64,000 nt of DNA from NCBI GenBank assembly GCA_036499395.1, contig DASYDW010000012.1, positions 1 to 64,000 on the forward strand, read 5' to 3'. The position numbers and the translations under genes are program-made. The notes under the pieces were generated by a model. That model did no database searches. It had not been told where the DNA came from and was given only the letters and a program-made list of their open reading frames with translations. This stretch comes from Pirellulales bacterium. Lineage in GTDB: Bacteria > Planctomycetota > Planctomycetia > Pirellulales > JACPPG01. Positions 50,521 through 59,208 of this stretch are shown here, piece by piece (the first letter of the stretch is position 1; every line of letters begins with the position of its first letter).

Positions 50521-52017
50521 CTACGGCTGCGGATGCACCGTGACCATGTCGGTCTTGCCGGGGGCGGCGGCCAGACGTAGCGTCACGTCCCCATCCTTGT
50601 CGGCGACAGCCTTGGCGAATTCTTCCGGCGTTTCGACCCGCACACCGCCTACATGGCTCACCAGCATCAAACGCCGTAGGCCAGCCTCCCAGGCTGGGCT
50701 CCCTTCGGTCACATCGCGCACGATCACACAGGGGTCGGCCGGCGCGTCGCCTGAGTTTACTCGCGATTGATATTCGATCATGCCCGTGGCGTAATCGACC
50801 GAGAGTCCGCGCCAGGCCGGAGCCGGCTTCGTGACGACGATGTTCCCCTGCACCGGAAATTTGGCCAGCGTCACGCGCCGCGGAAAAATCCGGCCGCCGC
50901 GCTCGAGCGTGATGCGCGCCGGGCTGCCGGCCGGCAATCGGCCGATGTTCAACATCAGATCATCGCCGTCCCGAATGGGCTGATCGTTGACGCTCTTGAT
51001 GACGTCGTTGGGGCGAATGTCGGCTTGCCGGGCCGGGCCCGCCGCATAGATCATGTCGACGCGAACGCCATTACCCGGCATTCCCTCGTCACGCCGGAAC
51101 GTGATCCCGAGCAGCCCATGCGTCCGTTCTTCGCCGACCTTCAATCGATCGACGGTTTCGCGAAAGGCTTCGTCGACCGGAATGGCGTAACCGGCCGCCT
51201 GCTCATAGCCGGCCACGGCCGCCAGCGACGTGGTCAGCCCGATCATCTCGCCTTGCAGATTCAAGAGTGCGCCGCCGCTAGTCCCCAGGTTCAGCTTCGC
51301 GTCTGTCTGAATCAGCGAGCCGAAATGCTGCAGCGTCGGCCGACTGGGCGCGCCGTTGTCGCCTACGATCGGCGGACTTTTGCGCTGCAGATTCGCGACG
51401 ATGCCCCAACTGGCGCTGGCCTGACCGTCGCGGGCAATCGCGTATGGATTCCCAAGCGCGATCACGATTTGACCTTTGCGCAGCTTCGTCCCGTCGCCAA
51501 ACGTGATCGGCACGAAATCGTCATCCGGCGGGGGCTCTTTGACTTCCAGAATCGCCAGATCGCTGTAGGGCGAGGCCCCTTTCACTTCGGCCCGATAGAC
51601 CTTGCGTGAAACCGTGGCCACATAGAAATGGCTTTTCTCATCCAGCGCAAGCGCGTGATGATTCGTCAGCACCAGGCCTTTGCCGACGATCACACCCGTG
51701 GCAAACGCCGTGGGAACGAACTCCGGATCGTTGGGACCTTGCTGCTGTTGTCCCAGCCCTTGCCGGCCGAAGAAGTTCGGCTGCGTGTCGGCCAGCCCGT
51801 TCCCCTTGTCGGCTACCCGGGCGATGCTGACGACCGACTTCTCGCTGCGCGCGATGGCCGCGATCAGGACCTCTTCCAGCGCCACCGCGGCGGCCAGCCC
51901 CGAGGGCTCGTCCGCCGCCAACGCGCGTGCCGGCAGGGCCAGCGCACTCGCAGAAAAAACAGCCGCACATAGACCAAACAAGATGGCTCGGTGCAAACTT
52001 GCCCGCGCTCCGCTCAT
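50521..52017 (-). CDS. HtrA/DegP-like S1C serine protease with two PDZ domains
   Basis: 498 residues with a signal peptide (cleavage likely after ALA near residue 34). Trypsin-like domain with His121 ('LVLTNHHALAL'), Asp153 ('PYSDLAILEVK') and Ser247 ('LNLGTSGGALLNLQGE'; the usual G-N-S-G-G is G-T-S-G-G here). PDZ1 is near residues 300-390 ('VDMIYAAGPARQADIRPNDV') and PDZ2 near 400-490 ('RDVTEGSPAWEAGLRRLM'). Likely a periplasmic protease or chaperone in envelope protein quality control. A Gln-rich loop (GLGQQQQGPND) is inserted before the His motif. Confidence 0.9.
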   Translation of the reverse strand: MSGARASLHRAILFGLCAAVFSASALALPARALAADEPSGLAAAVALEEVLIAAIARSEKSVVSIARVADKGNGLADTQPNFFGRQGLGQQQQGPNDPEFVPTAFATGVIVGKGLVLTNHHALALDEKSHFYVATVSRKVYRAEVKGASPYSDLAILEVKEPPPDDDFVPITFGDGTKLRKGQIVIALGNPYAIARDGQASASWGIVANLQRKSPPIVGDNGAPSRPTLQHFGSLIQTDAKLNLGTSGGALLNLQGEMIGLTTSLAAVAGYEQAAGYAIPVDEAFRETVDRLKVGEERTHGLLGITFRRDEGMPGNGVRVDMIYAAGPARQADIRPNDVIKSVNDQPIRDGDDLMLNIGRLPAGSPARITLERGGRIFPRRVTLAKFPVQGNIVVTKPAPAWRGLSVDYATGMIEYQSRVNSGDAPADPCVIVRDVTEGSPAWEAGLRRLMLVSHVGGVRVETPEEFAKAVADKDGDVTLRLAAAPGKTDMVTVHPQP

Positions 52018-52112
52018 GTCTTATCCGTCCCTTTCGCAATCCCGGCGGACGCCCCCTTAGGAACGCACCTGGAATCTCGGGGCCGCGGATCAAACACGAT
52101 ACGGCCCACAGG

Positions 52113-53237
52113 TTATTCGGCGTCGTCGCTGGCTGCTTCCCCAGGACTTGCCAAGGGGGGCACGGCCCCGGCCGACATGATCTTCTGCTTCAGCTCCTCG
52201 ACGAAGGCGGGATTCTCGACCATGTAGGTTCGCGTCTTCTCGCGTCCCTGGCCCAATTGCACCTCGCCGTAACGGAACCAGGCTCCCGAGCGAACGACCA
52301 ATTTCTGGGCCATGGCCAAGTCCAGGACGTCCCCTTCGTAGCTGATGCCGTTAGAATGCATCATATCAAACTCTGCCACGCGAAATGGCGGAGCGACCTT
52401 GTTTTTCACTACCTTGGCCTTCACCCGCTGGCCGACGACGTCCTCGCCTTCCTTCAACTGCCCAATGCGGCGGACGTCGATCCGGCACGAGCTGTAAAAC
52501 TTCAACGCCCGGCCGCCGGGGGTCGTCTCGGGGCTGCCGAACATGACGCCAATTTTTTCGCGAATCTGATTGATAAAAATCACGCAGGTTTTGCTCTTAG
52601 CGATCGCCCCGGTCAGCTTACGCAGGGCCTGGCTCATCAGCCGGGCCTGCAGGCCGACGTGCGAATCGCCGATTTCCCCGTCGAGTTCCTTCTGCGGAAC
52701 CAGAGCCGCTACGGAGTCGATCACGATCACATCCACGGCGTTGGATTTGATCAGCATTTCGGTAATCTGCATCGCCTCTTCGCCGCTTCCCGGCTGGCTC
52801 ACCAGTAGCGTCTCGAGCTCCACGCCCAGCTTCTTCGCCCAACTGGGGTCCAAAGCGTGCTCGGCGTCGATAAAGGCCGCAATGCCACCGGCGCGCTGGG
52901 CCCGGGCCACCACGTGCAGGGCCAGGGTCGTCTTGCCGCTCGATTCCGGGCCGAAAATTTCGATGATGCGCCCCTTGGGCACCCCTGAGCCCCCCAGGGC
53001 CAGGTCCAGCGACAGGCTGCCCGTGGAAATGCCCTGAATCTGTCCGCCATGTTCAATGCCCAGGGGCATGATCGCCCCTTCACCGAACTGCTTTTCGATC
53101 TGGGCGACGGCAATTTTCAGCGGGGCATTGCTATCCAGAACCGACTTGGGCGTCTCTTTCTCGGCATTCCGCCCCGGCTTCGTCGTGGAACCTTCTTTTT
53201 TGACCATACGATGATTCGTTTTCACCGCGGTAACCAT
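52113..53237 (-). CDS. recA: Recombinase RecA
   Basis: 374 residues from ATG 53237 ([16 protein letters not shown]), with AAGGA 8 bases upstream; GTG 53243 and ATG 53207 are alternatives. Walker A 'GPESSGKTT', '[10 protein letters not shown]', Walker B '[14 protein letters not shown]', the L1 region '[20 protein letters not shown]', and L2 with '[20 protein letters not shown]'. It forms ATP-dependent filaments on single-stranded DNA for recombination and the SOS response. An N-terminal extension of about 20 residues precedes the usual start. A strong promoter lies at 53338-53366. Confidence 0.97.
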   Translation of the reverse strand: MVTAVKTNHRMVKKEGSTTKPGRNAEKETPKSVLDSNAPLKIAVAQIEKQFGEGAIMPLGIEHGGQIQGISTGSLSLDLALGGSGVPKGRIIEIFGPESSGKTTLALHVVARAQRAGGIAAFIDAEHALDPSWAKKLGVELETLLVSQPGSGEEAMQITEMLIKSNAVDVIVIDSVAALVPQKELDGEIGDSHVGLQARLMSQALRKLTGAIAKSKTCVIFINQIREKIGVMFGSPETTPGGRALKFYSSCRIDVRRIGQLKEGEDVVGQRVKAKVVKNKVAPPFRVAEFDMMHSNGISYEGDVLDLAMAQKLVVRSGAWFRYGEVQLGQGREKTRTYMVENPAFVEELKQKIMSAGAVPPLASPGEAASDDAE

Positions 53238-53337
53238 GCGCACAATCCTTGTTCTGGTAATAGCTTACGCCACGCGAATCCCGGCCAAGGCCGGCCGATT
53301 CACAGGCCTCTTGTGATGAACCAGTGAACGCATGAAT

Positions 53338-53366
53338 ACTATATCGGTGTACACTACCTCCTTCAA
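53338..53366 (-). promoter_or_regulatory. recA promoter with palindrome in the spacer
   Basis: On the minus strand, TTGAAG (53366-53361) and TATAGT (53343-53338) are spaced by exactly 17 bases, a near-consensus sigma-70 promoter. The spacer contains the perfect palindrome GTGTACAC (53347-53354), placed where a repressor would block RNA polymerase. The leader to the recA ATG is about 95 bases. Whether the palindrome is a LexA or other operator is not known. Confidence 0.65.
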
Positions 53367-53495
53367 GAGAGAAATTCGCGGATTTTTGCCCCGCCCGGCC
53401 GAGCCGTCGGGCGGCCGACATTATGGTGCCGACCGCAGGCATTCGGCAATGATTTTCTGGCCATCGCCCCACGGCGTGGGACCTCGCCCCACGAC

Positions 53496-54074
53496 TTAGG
53501 ACCCGCCCAGTTCGGCCGTGGCAAGCGTCTCGTGATTCGGTCCGGCTCGCTCCAGCTCGCTCGAAAAGGTCACAACCTCGTCGACGTCGATAACGCCGGC
53601 CACGAAATTCGCGTGCTCTTCGAGCAGCCGCGCCATCTCGGCCATACCGCGATCGGCGTTTCGCACCCGCCCGATGGTCAGATGCGGGCGAAAGCGCCGC
53701 GGCTCGGGGCGAAAGCCGAGCTTGGCCAGCGACTGGTCCAGCCGTTGATGCAGATCCTGGATCTCGTCGACTCCGTCGTCCGCACCCAGCCAGATCGTGC
53801 GTGGCTGCGACAAATTGGGAAACGCCCCGGCGCCGGCCATCCGCAGCGAAAACGGCGGCACATCGGCTGTGGCCTGCGACACCGCCGCGCAAATTTCGGG
53901 GATCTCGCGCATGTCGACGTCCCCCAGAAATTTCAGCGTCAGGTGCATCTGCTCAGGCTTCACCCAGCGCACATTGGCGCCGGTCGCCTCGAGCTGGCTG
54001 ATCAGCCGCGCGGCGCGTGAACGCACCTCGGACGATATTTCGACGGCGATGAAGGTCCGCACGCTGTTTTGCAT
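53496..54074 (-). CDS. thpR: RNA 2',3'-cyclic phosphodiesterase (2'-5' RNA ligase family)
   Basis: 192 residues. Two H-x-T/S-x motifs of the 2H phosphoesterase fold: 'QMHLTLKFLGDV' (His44) and 'RPHLTIGRVRNA' (His131). The N-terminus 'VRTFIAVEISSEVRSRAARL' and C-terminal 'VVTFSSELERAGPNHETLAT' are also family-typical. It opens 2',3'-cyclic phosphates on RNA; ligase activity in vitro is reported for the family. Lies between recA and a PfkB kinase on the same strand. Confidence 0.93.
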   Translation of the reverse strand: MQNSVRTFIAVEISSEVRSRAARLISQLEATGANVRWVKPEQMHLTLKFLGDVDMREIPEICAAVSQATADVPPFSLRMAGAGAFPNLSQPRTIWLGADDGVDEIQDLHQRLDQSLAKLGFRPEPRRFRPHLTIGRVRNADRGMAEMARLLEEHANFVAGVIDVDEVVTFSSELERAGPNHETLATAELGGS

Positions 54075-54102
54075 GACATCACGAATTTCCCTGCCGAGCA
54101 GG

Positions 54103-55005
54103 CTAGAAACTGAGCATCTGCCGATATTCCGTCATGCGGCGTTCCAAATCGGCCCGTTCGATCTTCTTCATCCGCTCGAGGCTGAAATCTTCGACCGTGA
54201 AGCTGGCCACCAGCGTGCCGTACGCCAGGGCCGTCTTTAGCGTCTCGGGGTCGAATTTCTTCTGCTCAGCCAGGTAGCCCATCATGCCTCCGGCGAAGCT
54301 GTCGCCGGCGCCGGTGGGGTCGATCACGTCCGGCGTGGGATAGGCAGGCATAACGTAGGTTTCGTTCTCGCCAAAGAACATTGCCCCATGCTCCCCCTTC
54401 TTCACAACTACGAACTTCGGCCCCAGCGCCCGCACCGCGTGACCGGCGCGGACCAGGTTCTCTTCGCCGGTTAACAGCCGAGCTTCGCTATCGTTCAGCA
54501 CCAGTCCGTCGATCCGCTTGAACAGGTCCAACAGCTCGTCTCGCTGAATATTGATCCACAGGTCCATCGTGTCCGCCACGACCAGCTCGGCATCGGGCAC
54601 GCATTCCAGCACCTTGCGCTGGATGACCGGCGAGCCATTCCCCAGGAACACGAATCGCGAGCGGCGATACTCCTCAGGCATGACCGGGTCGAACTTGCCC
54701 AGCACGTTGAGGTGAACTTCCAGCGTCTCGCGGTCGTTCATGTTGGGCATGTACTTGCCGCTCCAGCGAAACGTTTTCTCGCCGGTCAGAACGTTCAAGC
54801 CGCGTGTATCGACGCCGCGCGATTCGAGCAGCGTCGTGTGCTCGGCCGGCCAATCGTCGCCGACATCGGCCACCAGGCTGGCCGGCGTGAAATAGCTGGC
54901 CGCATACGAAAAGAAAACGGCCGATCCGCCCAATACGTTATCGCGCTTCGCCGTCGGCGTTTCGACGCTATCCAGCGCCACCGATCCCCACACCAATAAA
55001 GACAT
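54103..55005 (-). CDS. PfkB-family sugar/nucleoside kinase
   Basis: 300 residues. The N-terminus 'MSLLVWGSVALDSVETP' and the glycine pair in 'NVLGGSAVFFSYAASYF' fit the ribokinase fold. The C-terminal signature 'DPTGAGDSFAGGMMGYLAE' carries the catalytic Asp and anion hole. 'LVLNDSEARLLTGEENLVRA' is the N-D-x-E metal/phosphate segment. The substrate is not clear; some planctomycete members are annotated as inosine-guanosine or adenosine kinases. It ends 28 bases before thpR starts and is probably co-transcribed with it. Confidence 0.9.
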   Translation of the reverse strand: MSLLVWGSVALDSVETPTAKRDNVLGGSAVFFSYAASYFTPASLVADVGDDWPAEHTTLLESRGVDTRGLNVLTGEKTFRWSGKYMPNMNDRETLEVHLNVLGKFDPVMPEEYRRSRFVFLGNGSPVIQRKVLECVPDAELVVADTMDLWINIQRDELLDLFKRIDGLVLNDSEARLLTGEENLVRAGHAVRALGPKFVVVKKGEHGAMFFGENETYVMPAYPTPDVIDPTGAGDSFAGGMMGYLAEQKKFDPETLKTALAYGTLVASFTVEDFSLERMKKIERADLERRMTEYRQMLSF

Positions 55006-55148
55006 TCCGTCCCCACCAATTCCAGAAAAGTGCCGAATCGCCCCCGAAAAAAATCCCCGCGTGCCGGCAGATTATGGACCAAACCGGCCCACATGCAAGA
55101 CACAGCCCCCGGCCGTCACTCCGATATCGGGGCACCAGGCTTTGGAGA

Positions 55149-55183
55149 CCCCTCTCCCTCTGGGAGTGGGCAGGGTAAGGGTG
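55149..55183. repeat. CCCCTCTCCCTCTGGG-type intergenic repeat
   Basis: A C/T-rich arm CCCCTCTCCCTCTGGG runs into a G/A-rich arm GGGAGTGGGCAGGGTAAGGG, an imperfect snap-back. The same words recur at 59003-59068. It is a degenerate dispersed repeat. Confidence 0.55.
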
Positions 55184-55226
55184 CGACGCGCGACGGCCGT
55201 CGCCACATGCAAATCAATTGCAGCTC

Positions 55227-55312
55227 ACCACGAATGACTCGATTAACGCGAATGGGAAGAAATCGCGATGGTCGATCACAGTTCACGATCTCATGTTCGT
55301 GTCATTCGTGGT
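55227..55312. repeat. 86-base inverted-repeat element (ACCACGAATGAC ends)
   Basis: A perfect 12-bp inverted repeat, ACCACGAATGAC (55227-55238) and GTCATTCGTGGT (55301-55312), encloses 62 bases. It lies in the roughly 330-base spacer upstream of the PfkB kinase gene, which has no other gene. No open frame and no target-site duplication are evident, so it is MITE-like or a REP relative. Confidence 0.6.
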
Positions 55313-55339
55313 CGTCTTCTCAACGCCGCTCGACCCGCG

Positions 55340-56248
55340 TCACGATCCCTTCAGATAGCGATCGAAATGGTCGAAGGTCTCTTCGATCGAATGCTTCATC
55401 TCTTTGCCCACCCAGCCGTGGCCTGCGCCGATGATCAGTTCGACGCGTGCCGGGACGCCGGCGTTCGTTAGCGCCGTGGTCATCTGATACGCCTGGTCCG
55501 TGGGGATCAACGGATCGCGAGTGCCGAAGAAAAGCAGCATCGGGGAATCCCCCTTCGAAACATACGTGATCGGCGAGGCCTGTTTGCAGACTTCGATCTT
55601 TTCGCTGGGTCGGCCGCCGACGAAGCCGGCCAGAATCTGCGTAGACATCTCGGGGAACTCGCCCACCAGGTTGCAGGGCCCGACAAAGCTCACAACCGCC
55701 TGCACTTGGCTGGGACGATCCGAGTTGCCCCCTTCGCCTTCCAGTCCATCGCTGGTTCCCATCGTTCCCAGCATCATGGCCAGATGTGCGCCGGCCGACA
55801 TGCCGATGGCGCCGATCTTGTCGGGATCGATATGCCGTTCCTTGGCGACGCTGCGCAGATAACGCACCGCGCACTTGGCGTCTTCGACCTGCGCAGGGAA
55901 CAAATACTTCGGCGCGAAGCGGTAGCTGATCGTGGCCGCCACATAGCCGCGCGCCGCGGCCTGTTTGATCAGCCCGGTCAGATCCTGTCGGTTGCCGGCC
56001 CGCCAGCCACCGCCGTGAATGAACACCAGCGCCGGCACCGGATGATCGAGCCCCTTCGGGCTGGCGATATCGAGCTTCAATTCTTCATCGCCCCCTTTGC
56101 CGTACACGACGTCGGTTTCGTAGTCGACGTCCGGCTCGTCAGCGCACAGGGCCCGCGAATCTAACGCCGTAGCTACAAGAATCAGCGCGATGGCCGTGGC
56201 CAGCCAGCGACGTTTGGATTGATAGGTATTGAGGCAGTGCGAGTGCAT
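55340..56248 (-). CDS. Exported alpha/beta hydrolase (esterase/lipase, BD-FAE type)
   Basis: 302 residues from ATG 56248, which has AGGAG 6 bases upstream; longer starts lack this. It has a signal peptide (cleavage likely near residue 36). Oxyanion-hole motif 'HGGGWRAGN' (about 78-86), nucleophile Ser151 in 'GAIGMSAGAHLAMML', Asp245 in 'FFGTRDPLIP' and His277 in 'GAGHGWVGKEM' complete the triad. It hydrolyses ester bonds; acetyl or feruloyl esterase of plant-type polysaccharides is a family possibility. The substrate is not shown by the sequence. Confidence 0.9.
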   Translation of the reverse strand: MHSHCLNTYQSKRRWLATAIALILVATALDSRALCADEPDVDYETDVVYGKGGDEELKLDIASPKGLDHPVPALVFIHGGGWRAGNRQDLTGLIKQAAARGYVAATISYRFAPKYLFPAQVEDAKCAVRYLRSVAKERHIDPDKIGAIGMSAGAHLAMMLGTMGTSDGLEGEGGNSDRPSQVQAVVSFVGPCNLVGEFPEMSTQILAGFVGGRPSEKIEVCKQASPITYVSKGDSPMLLFFGTRDPLIPTDQAYQMTTALTNAGVPARVELIIGAGHGWVGKEMKHSIEETFDHFDRYLKGS

Positions 56249-56419
56249 GGCGTTCTCCTGAAAGATATCGCGGCCGAAGGCGCAGAAGGGGCGACGCGAG
56301 ACGATGCGATTCACCCATCCCGCGGTGCGACGATTCTAAAGCGGAGAATCGCGCAATGCCATGCACCAGGCCAGCAACTCGCAGGAGAACCGCGAGGTTG
56401 AGAATCTGCGCCTCGACTT

Positions 56420-56499
56420 CTGTAGCCCGGTTCCGTAGCTGGCCTCTTCGAGGCCGGGGCATCACTATGCCGCTCCGGGGTCGCATACCCCGGCTACAG
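56420..56499. repeat. REP-like element with CTGTAGC/GCTACAG ends, second copy
   Basis: 80 bases bounded by CTGTAGC (56420-56426) and GCTACAG (56493-56499), the same termini as the element at 46691-46759. Inside are GGCCTC-TTC-GAGGCC and CCGGGG/CCCCGG type arms. It lies between the esterase and the secreted protein genes. Confidence 0.65.
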
Positions 56500-56509
56500 A
56501 AGGGCCGAC

Positions 56510-57868
56510 CTAGCGGCGCTGCTGCTGTGTCGTGGCCGGCTTGCTGCCGGTCTTGGTCTTCGACGTCGTGCCCTGTTTCGTGGCCTGTTTCGTGGCCTGC
56601 TTCGTAGCCGGCTTTGCACCGGGCTTCGCGGCTGGCTTGGCGCCGTTGCGAGTGGTCGTCTTGGTGTTGGGCTGTGGGGGCGGGGCGGGGCGCGTGCCCG
56701 GCGCCGTCTTCTTGCCCGGCGCCACGACGACTGCCGGCTTGGCCTTGTCCGGAGTTGTCATGGCCGGGGCCGTTTTTTCCGCGGCCGCCTCGGTGGCGGG
56801 CTTTGTCAGCGCCGGTTCTTCGGTCGTCACGGCCGGGATGTCTACTTTCGCCGCGACTTCGTCCGGCTTCGCTTCTTCTTCCTTCACCGTTTCGGCGACT
56901 GTCTCGGCCACAACGGTTTCTTCCGTGACAGTCTCGGTCACCTTCTCGGGCGCGAGCCGTTCCTTGCCCACCGGCGCACGGCTGGCGGTCGCAGCCACCT
57001 CGGGCAGCAGCTCCTCGGTGAATCTCGTCACGTAATGCAGGCTGCTCGCTTCCCCCTGAAAGCCGATCACGCGCTTGTCGATGTCGGTTTGCTGTCCGAC
57101 GACGCGGCCGGCGGCGATGTCGAACCGCACGGTGCCATCGGTTACGTGCTGAATCAATTGCGCCTCGAGCGCGGGGTCGCGGATCGGCGTCAGCACGACC
57201 GTCTCGACGCGAATCGTGGCGATGCCGTTGTCGACCTCGACGAGCGTGAAGTCTTGCCGCGTCTTCACCTGTTTGTTGCTACCGTCTTTCTGGCGCACGC
57301 TGGTGTCGTGCGGGAAGGACCACTTATCGTTCACCGCTACGGCCTTGTCCGGCAACGGCAATGTCATCTCGGCATTCGCGGCATGCGGCTGAGTGCGTTC
57401 TTCGTGTCGCTTGACGACGTGCCCCTGGTTGCTGAGCACGATCGTGCTCAGGGGCACGTCGACGGCCTTGGCAACGTCTTCGAATTCCGCCGGAATGAAT
57501 TGGTCGGTCTCGCTGTTATAGCGCACGTCCTGCCGGCCGCTGACCGATTGCCGCATGTCGACGCTTTCGACCGAATGCACGAACGTGGCCTGCCCGGCGG
57601 TCTCGTCGATTTCCTTGACTTGCCACAGCTTGACCGACTCGCTGCGCGTCTCGGCCGTTTGCGTGGTGCCCGAGACCGTGGTGCGCACGAGCGCCTGATG
57701 CACGATCTTCCAGCGAATCTTTTCGCCCGGCCGGAACGAGTACCGCAATAAATACTTGGGCGCCTCGGCAGCTTTGTCCGGCGCGGCTTCCTCGCCGGCG
57801 ATCGCCGTGGGCAAGGAGTTCAGACCGATGGCCAGCGCCAGGCAGAAGGAAAATGCGTTGCGGCTCAT
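56510..57868 (-). CDS. Exported protein with Lys/Ala/Thr-rich C-terminal tail
   Basis: 452 residues from ATG 57868 (MSRNAFSFCLALAIGLNSLP), with a signal peptide cut near residue 24. Residues about 35-290 are a beta-rich domain ('YLLRYSFRPGEKIRWKIVHQ', 'SESVKLWQVKEIDETAGQAT', 'NDKWSFPHDTSVRQKDG', 'ATIRVETVVLTPIRDPALEA') of a type found in planctomycete secreted proteins, possibly DUF6263-like; this is a guess. From about 300 it is low complexity: Glu/Val/Thr repeats (VTETVTEETVVAETVAETV), then Pro/Lys/Ala/Thr with ATKQATKQ repeats. The tail may bind peptidoglycan or DNA or be a linker. Frame open to 58015 upstream. Confidence 0.7.
   Translation of the reverse strand: MSRNAFSFCLALAIGLNSLPTAIAGEEAAPDKAAEAPKYLLRYSFRPGEKIRWKIVHQALVRTTVSGTTQTAETRSESVKLWQVKEIDETAGQATFVHSVESVDMRQSVSGRQDVRYNSETDQFIPAEFEDVAKAVDVPLSTIVLSNQGHVVKRHEERTQPHAANAEMTLPLPDKAVAVNDKWSFPHDTSVRQKDGSNKQVKTRQDFTLVEVDNGIATIRVETVVLTPIRDPALEAQLIQHVTDGTVRFDIAAGRVVGQQTDIDKRVIGFQGEASSLHYVTRFTEELLPEVAATASRAPVGKERLAPEKVTETVTEETVVAETVAETVKEEEAKPDEVAAKVDIPAVTTEEPALTKPATEAAAEKTAPAMTTPDKAKPAVVVAPGKKTAPGTRPAPPPQPNTKTTTRNGAKPAAKPGAKPATKQATKQATKQGTTSKTKTGSKPATTQQQRR
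56572..56607. repeat. In-frame 12-base tandem repeat (three copies)
   Basis: Three tandem 12-base units (two identical CCTGTTTCGTGG, then CCTGCTTCGTAG) encode the repeated A-T-K-Q of the secreted protein's tail. Such a tract can vary in copy number by slippage without shifting the frame. Confidence 0.7.
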
Positions 57869-58046
57869 CCTGCTCGCGTCCTTTCGAGTCAGTGGAGGAC
57901 CAATGATTTGTCTATCAATCGCACGCCAAGCAGCCGTGCGGGTACGGCCGGATCGACGGCGCAGATCTATCGTGTGCTCCGCACACAATCCAATCTTCGG
58001 CGCGAGAATGCTCAAAACCGAAAGGGCCGAACGATCTGCGATTGAC

Positions 58047-58934
58047 TCAGTGATCGTTCAAATGCAACTGGCCGCCCCAGCCGAGCTTCTCGCGAAGGGT
58101 GCGATAATACCCGTGACCCGGAACTTCGACCAGCTTGAATCGTGGCTCGGCCCGTTCGACCCGCACCCGATCGCCGGCCGCCAGCTTGTGTACGGCCCGG
58201 CCGTCGACCACCACGGCGCTCCCTTCGTGCGGTTGCGGCACCACCAGTTCATAGCGCCGTTCGGCGCAATCGATCACCGGGCGGTTCGTCAGCGTGTGCG
58301 GACTGATTGCTAGCACGACGAATGCTTGCATATCCTTGCGAAGGATCGGCCCGCCCGCCGAAAGGCTGTGCGCCGTCGAACCGACCGGCGTGCTGATCAA
58401 CAGGCCGTCGCAGCTATAGGTGGTGACCAGTTCGGCATCGACATAAAGATGAATGTCGAGGATCGCAAACGGCGCCCCGGCCAGGATCGCGACCTCGTTC
58501 AGCCCCAGGTGCTGGCAGACGACCTTCCCCTCGCGCTCGATCGTGCATTCATACATCAGATGCTCGACGACGCGATACTCGCCGCGACAGATGTGCGGCA
58601 GCGCTTCCAGGAACTTTTCAGGAGAAAGATCGGCGAGAAATCCGAGCTTTCCCAAGTTCACCGCCACGACCGGTACCTGGCGGTAAGCCATCTGATGCGC
58701 GGCGCGCAGGATCGACCCGTCGCCGCCGAAGACGATCGCCAGATCGGATTCGACCTTGTTGAGCGGTTCGACGAACGCCAGATCCCACAATGCGATATCG
58801 GCGCTCGCGGCGATCACCGGCCGAAACTGTTCGGCCTGTTCGCTGACCTGCGTGCGCTCGCCATATCCCAGCACCATCACGCGCGGGCGGCCGCTCTGGG
58901 GAAACGTCGACGTATCTAGCTGGGCTCGAGTCAT
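58047..58934 (-). CDS. nadK: NAD kinase
   Basis: 295 residues from ATG 58934 (MTRAQLDTSTFPQSGRPRVM); the open frame to 59315 reads through an intergenic repeat and is not coding. Signatures: 'AIVFGGDGSILRAAHQMA' (GGDGS at about 70-74), 'LGKLGFLADLSPEKF', 'LGLNEVAILAGAP' (the N-E pair) and 'LLISTPVGSTAHSLSAGGPI'. It phosphorylates NAD to NADP in the cytoplasm. Confidence 0.95.
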   Translation of the reverse strand: MTRAQLDTSTFPQSGRPRVMVLGYGERTQVSEQAEQFRPVIAASADIALWDLAFVEPLNKVESDLAIVFGGDGSILRAAHQMAYRQVPVVAVNLGKLGFLADLSPEKFLEALPHICRGEYRVVEHLMYECTIEREGKVVCQHLGLNEVAILAGAPFAILDIHLYVDAELVTTYSCDGLLISTPVGSTAHSLSAGGPILRKDMQAFVVLAISPHTLTNRPVIDCAERRYELVVPQPHEGSAVVVDGRAVHKLAAGDRVRVERAEPRFKLVEVPGHGYYRTLREKLGWGGQLHLNDH

Positions 58935-59002
58935 GTACCGATCATAGCGCAGAGCAATCCCAACGGGCAAGCGAAACCGCCCATATCCGGCACCGCTGCG
59001 GA

Positions 59003-59068
59003 TGGGTGAGCCCTCTCCCCTGCGAGGCGAGCACGATCGCTTAACCCCTCTCCCTCTGGGTGAGGGCC
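59003..59068. repeat. CCCTCTCCC-type intergenic repeat, two related blocks
   Basis: GGGTGAGCCCTCTCCCCTGC (59003-59022) and ACCCCTCTCCCTCTGGGTGA (59044-59063) run in the spacer upstream of nadK. Both match the words of the repeat at 55149-55183. The second block continues into GGGCC, allowing a CCCTC/GAGGG hairpin. Confidence 0.5.
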
Positions 59069-59208
59069 GTTTTCTTTCACATCCGAGCCCACCGGTAGCG
59101 AAATTCCCACCGAACACCAATCGCAATTCAGTGCGCTGTTTATTCGCCAAAGGCGAATAAACATGCCCGCACCAAAAAACAGCAACCGAAAAACGCCCCA
59201 CTCGAAAA

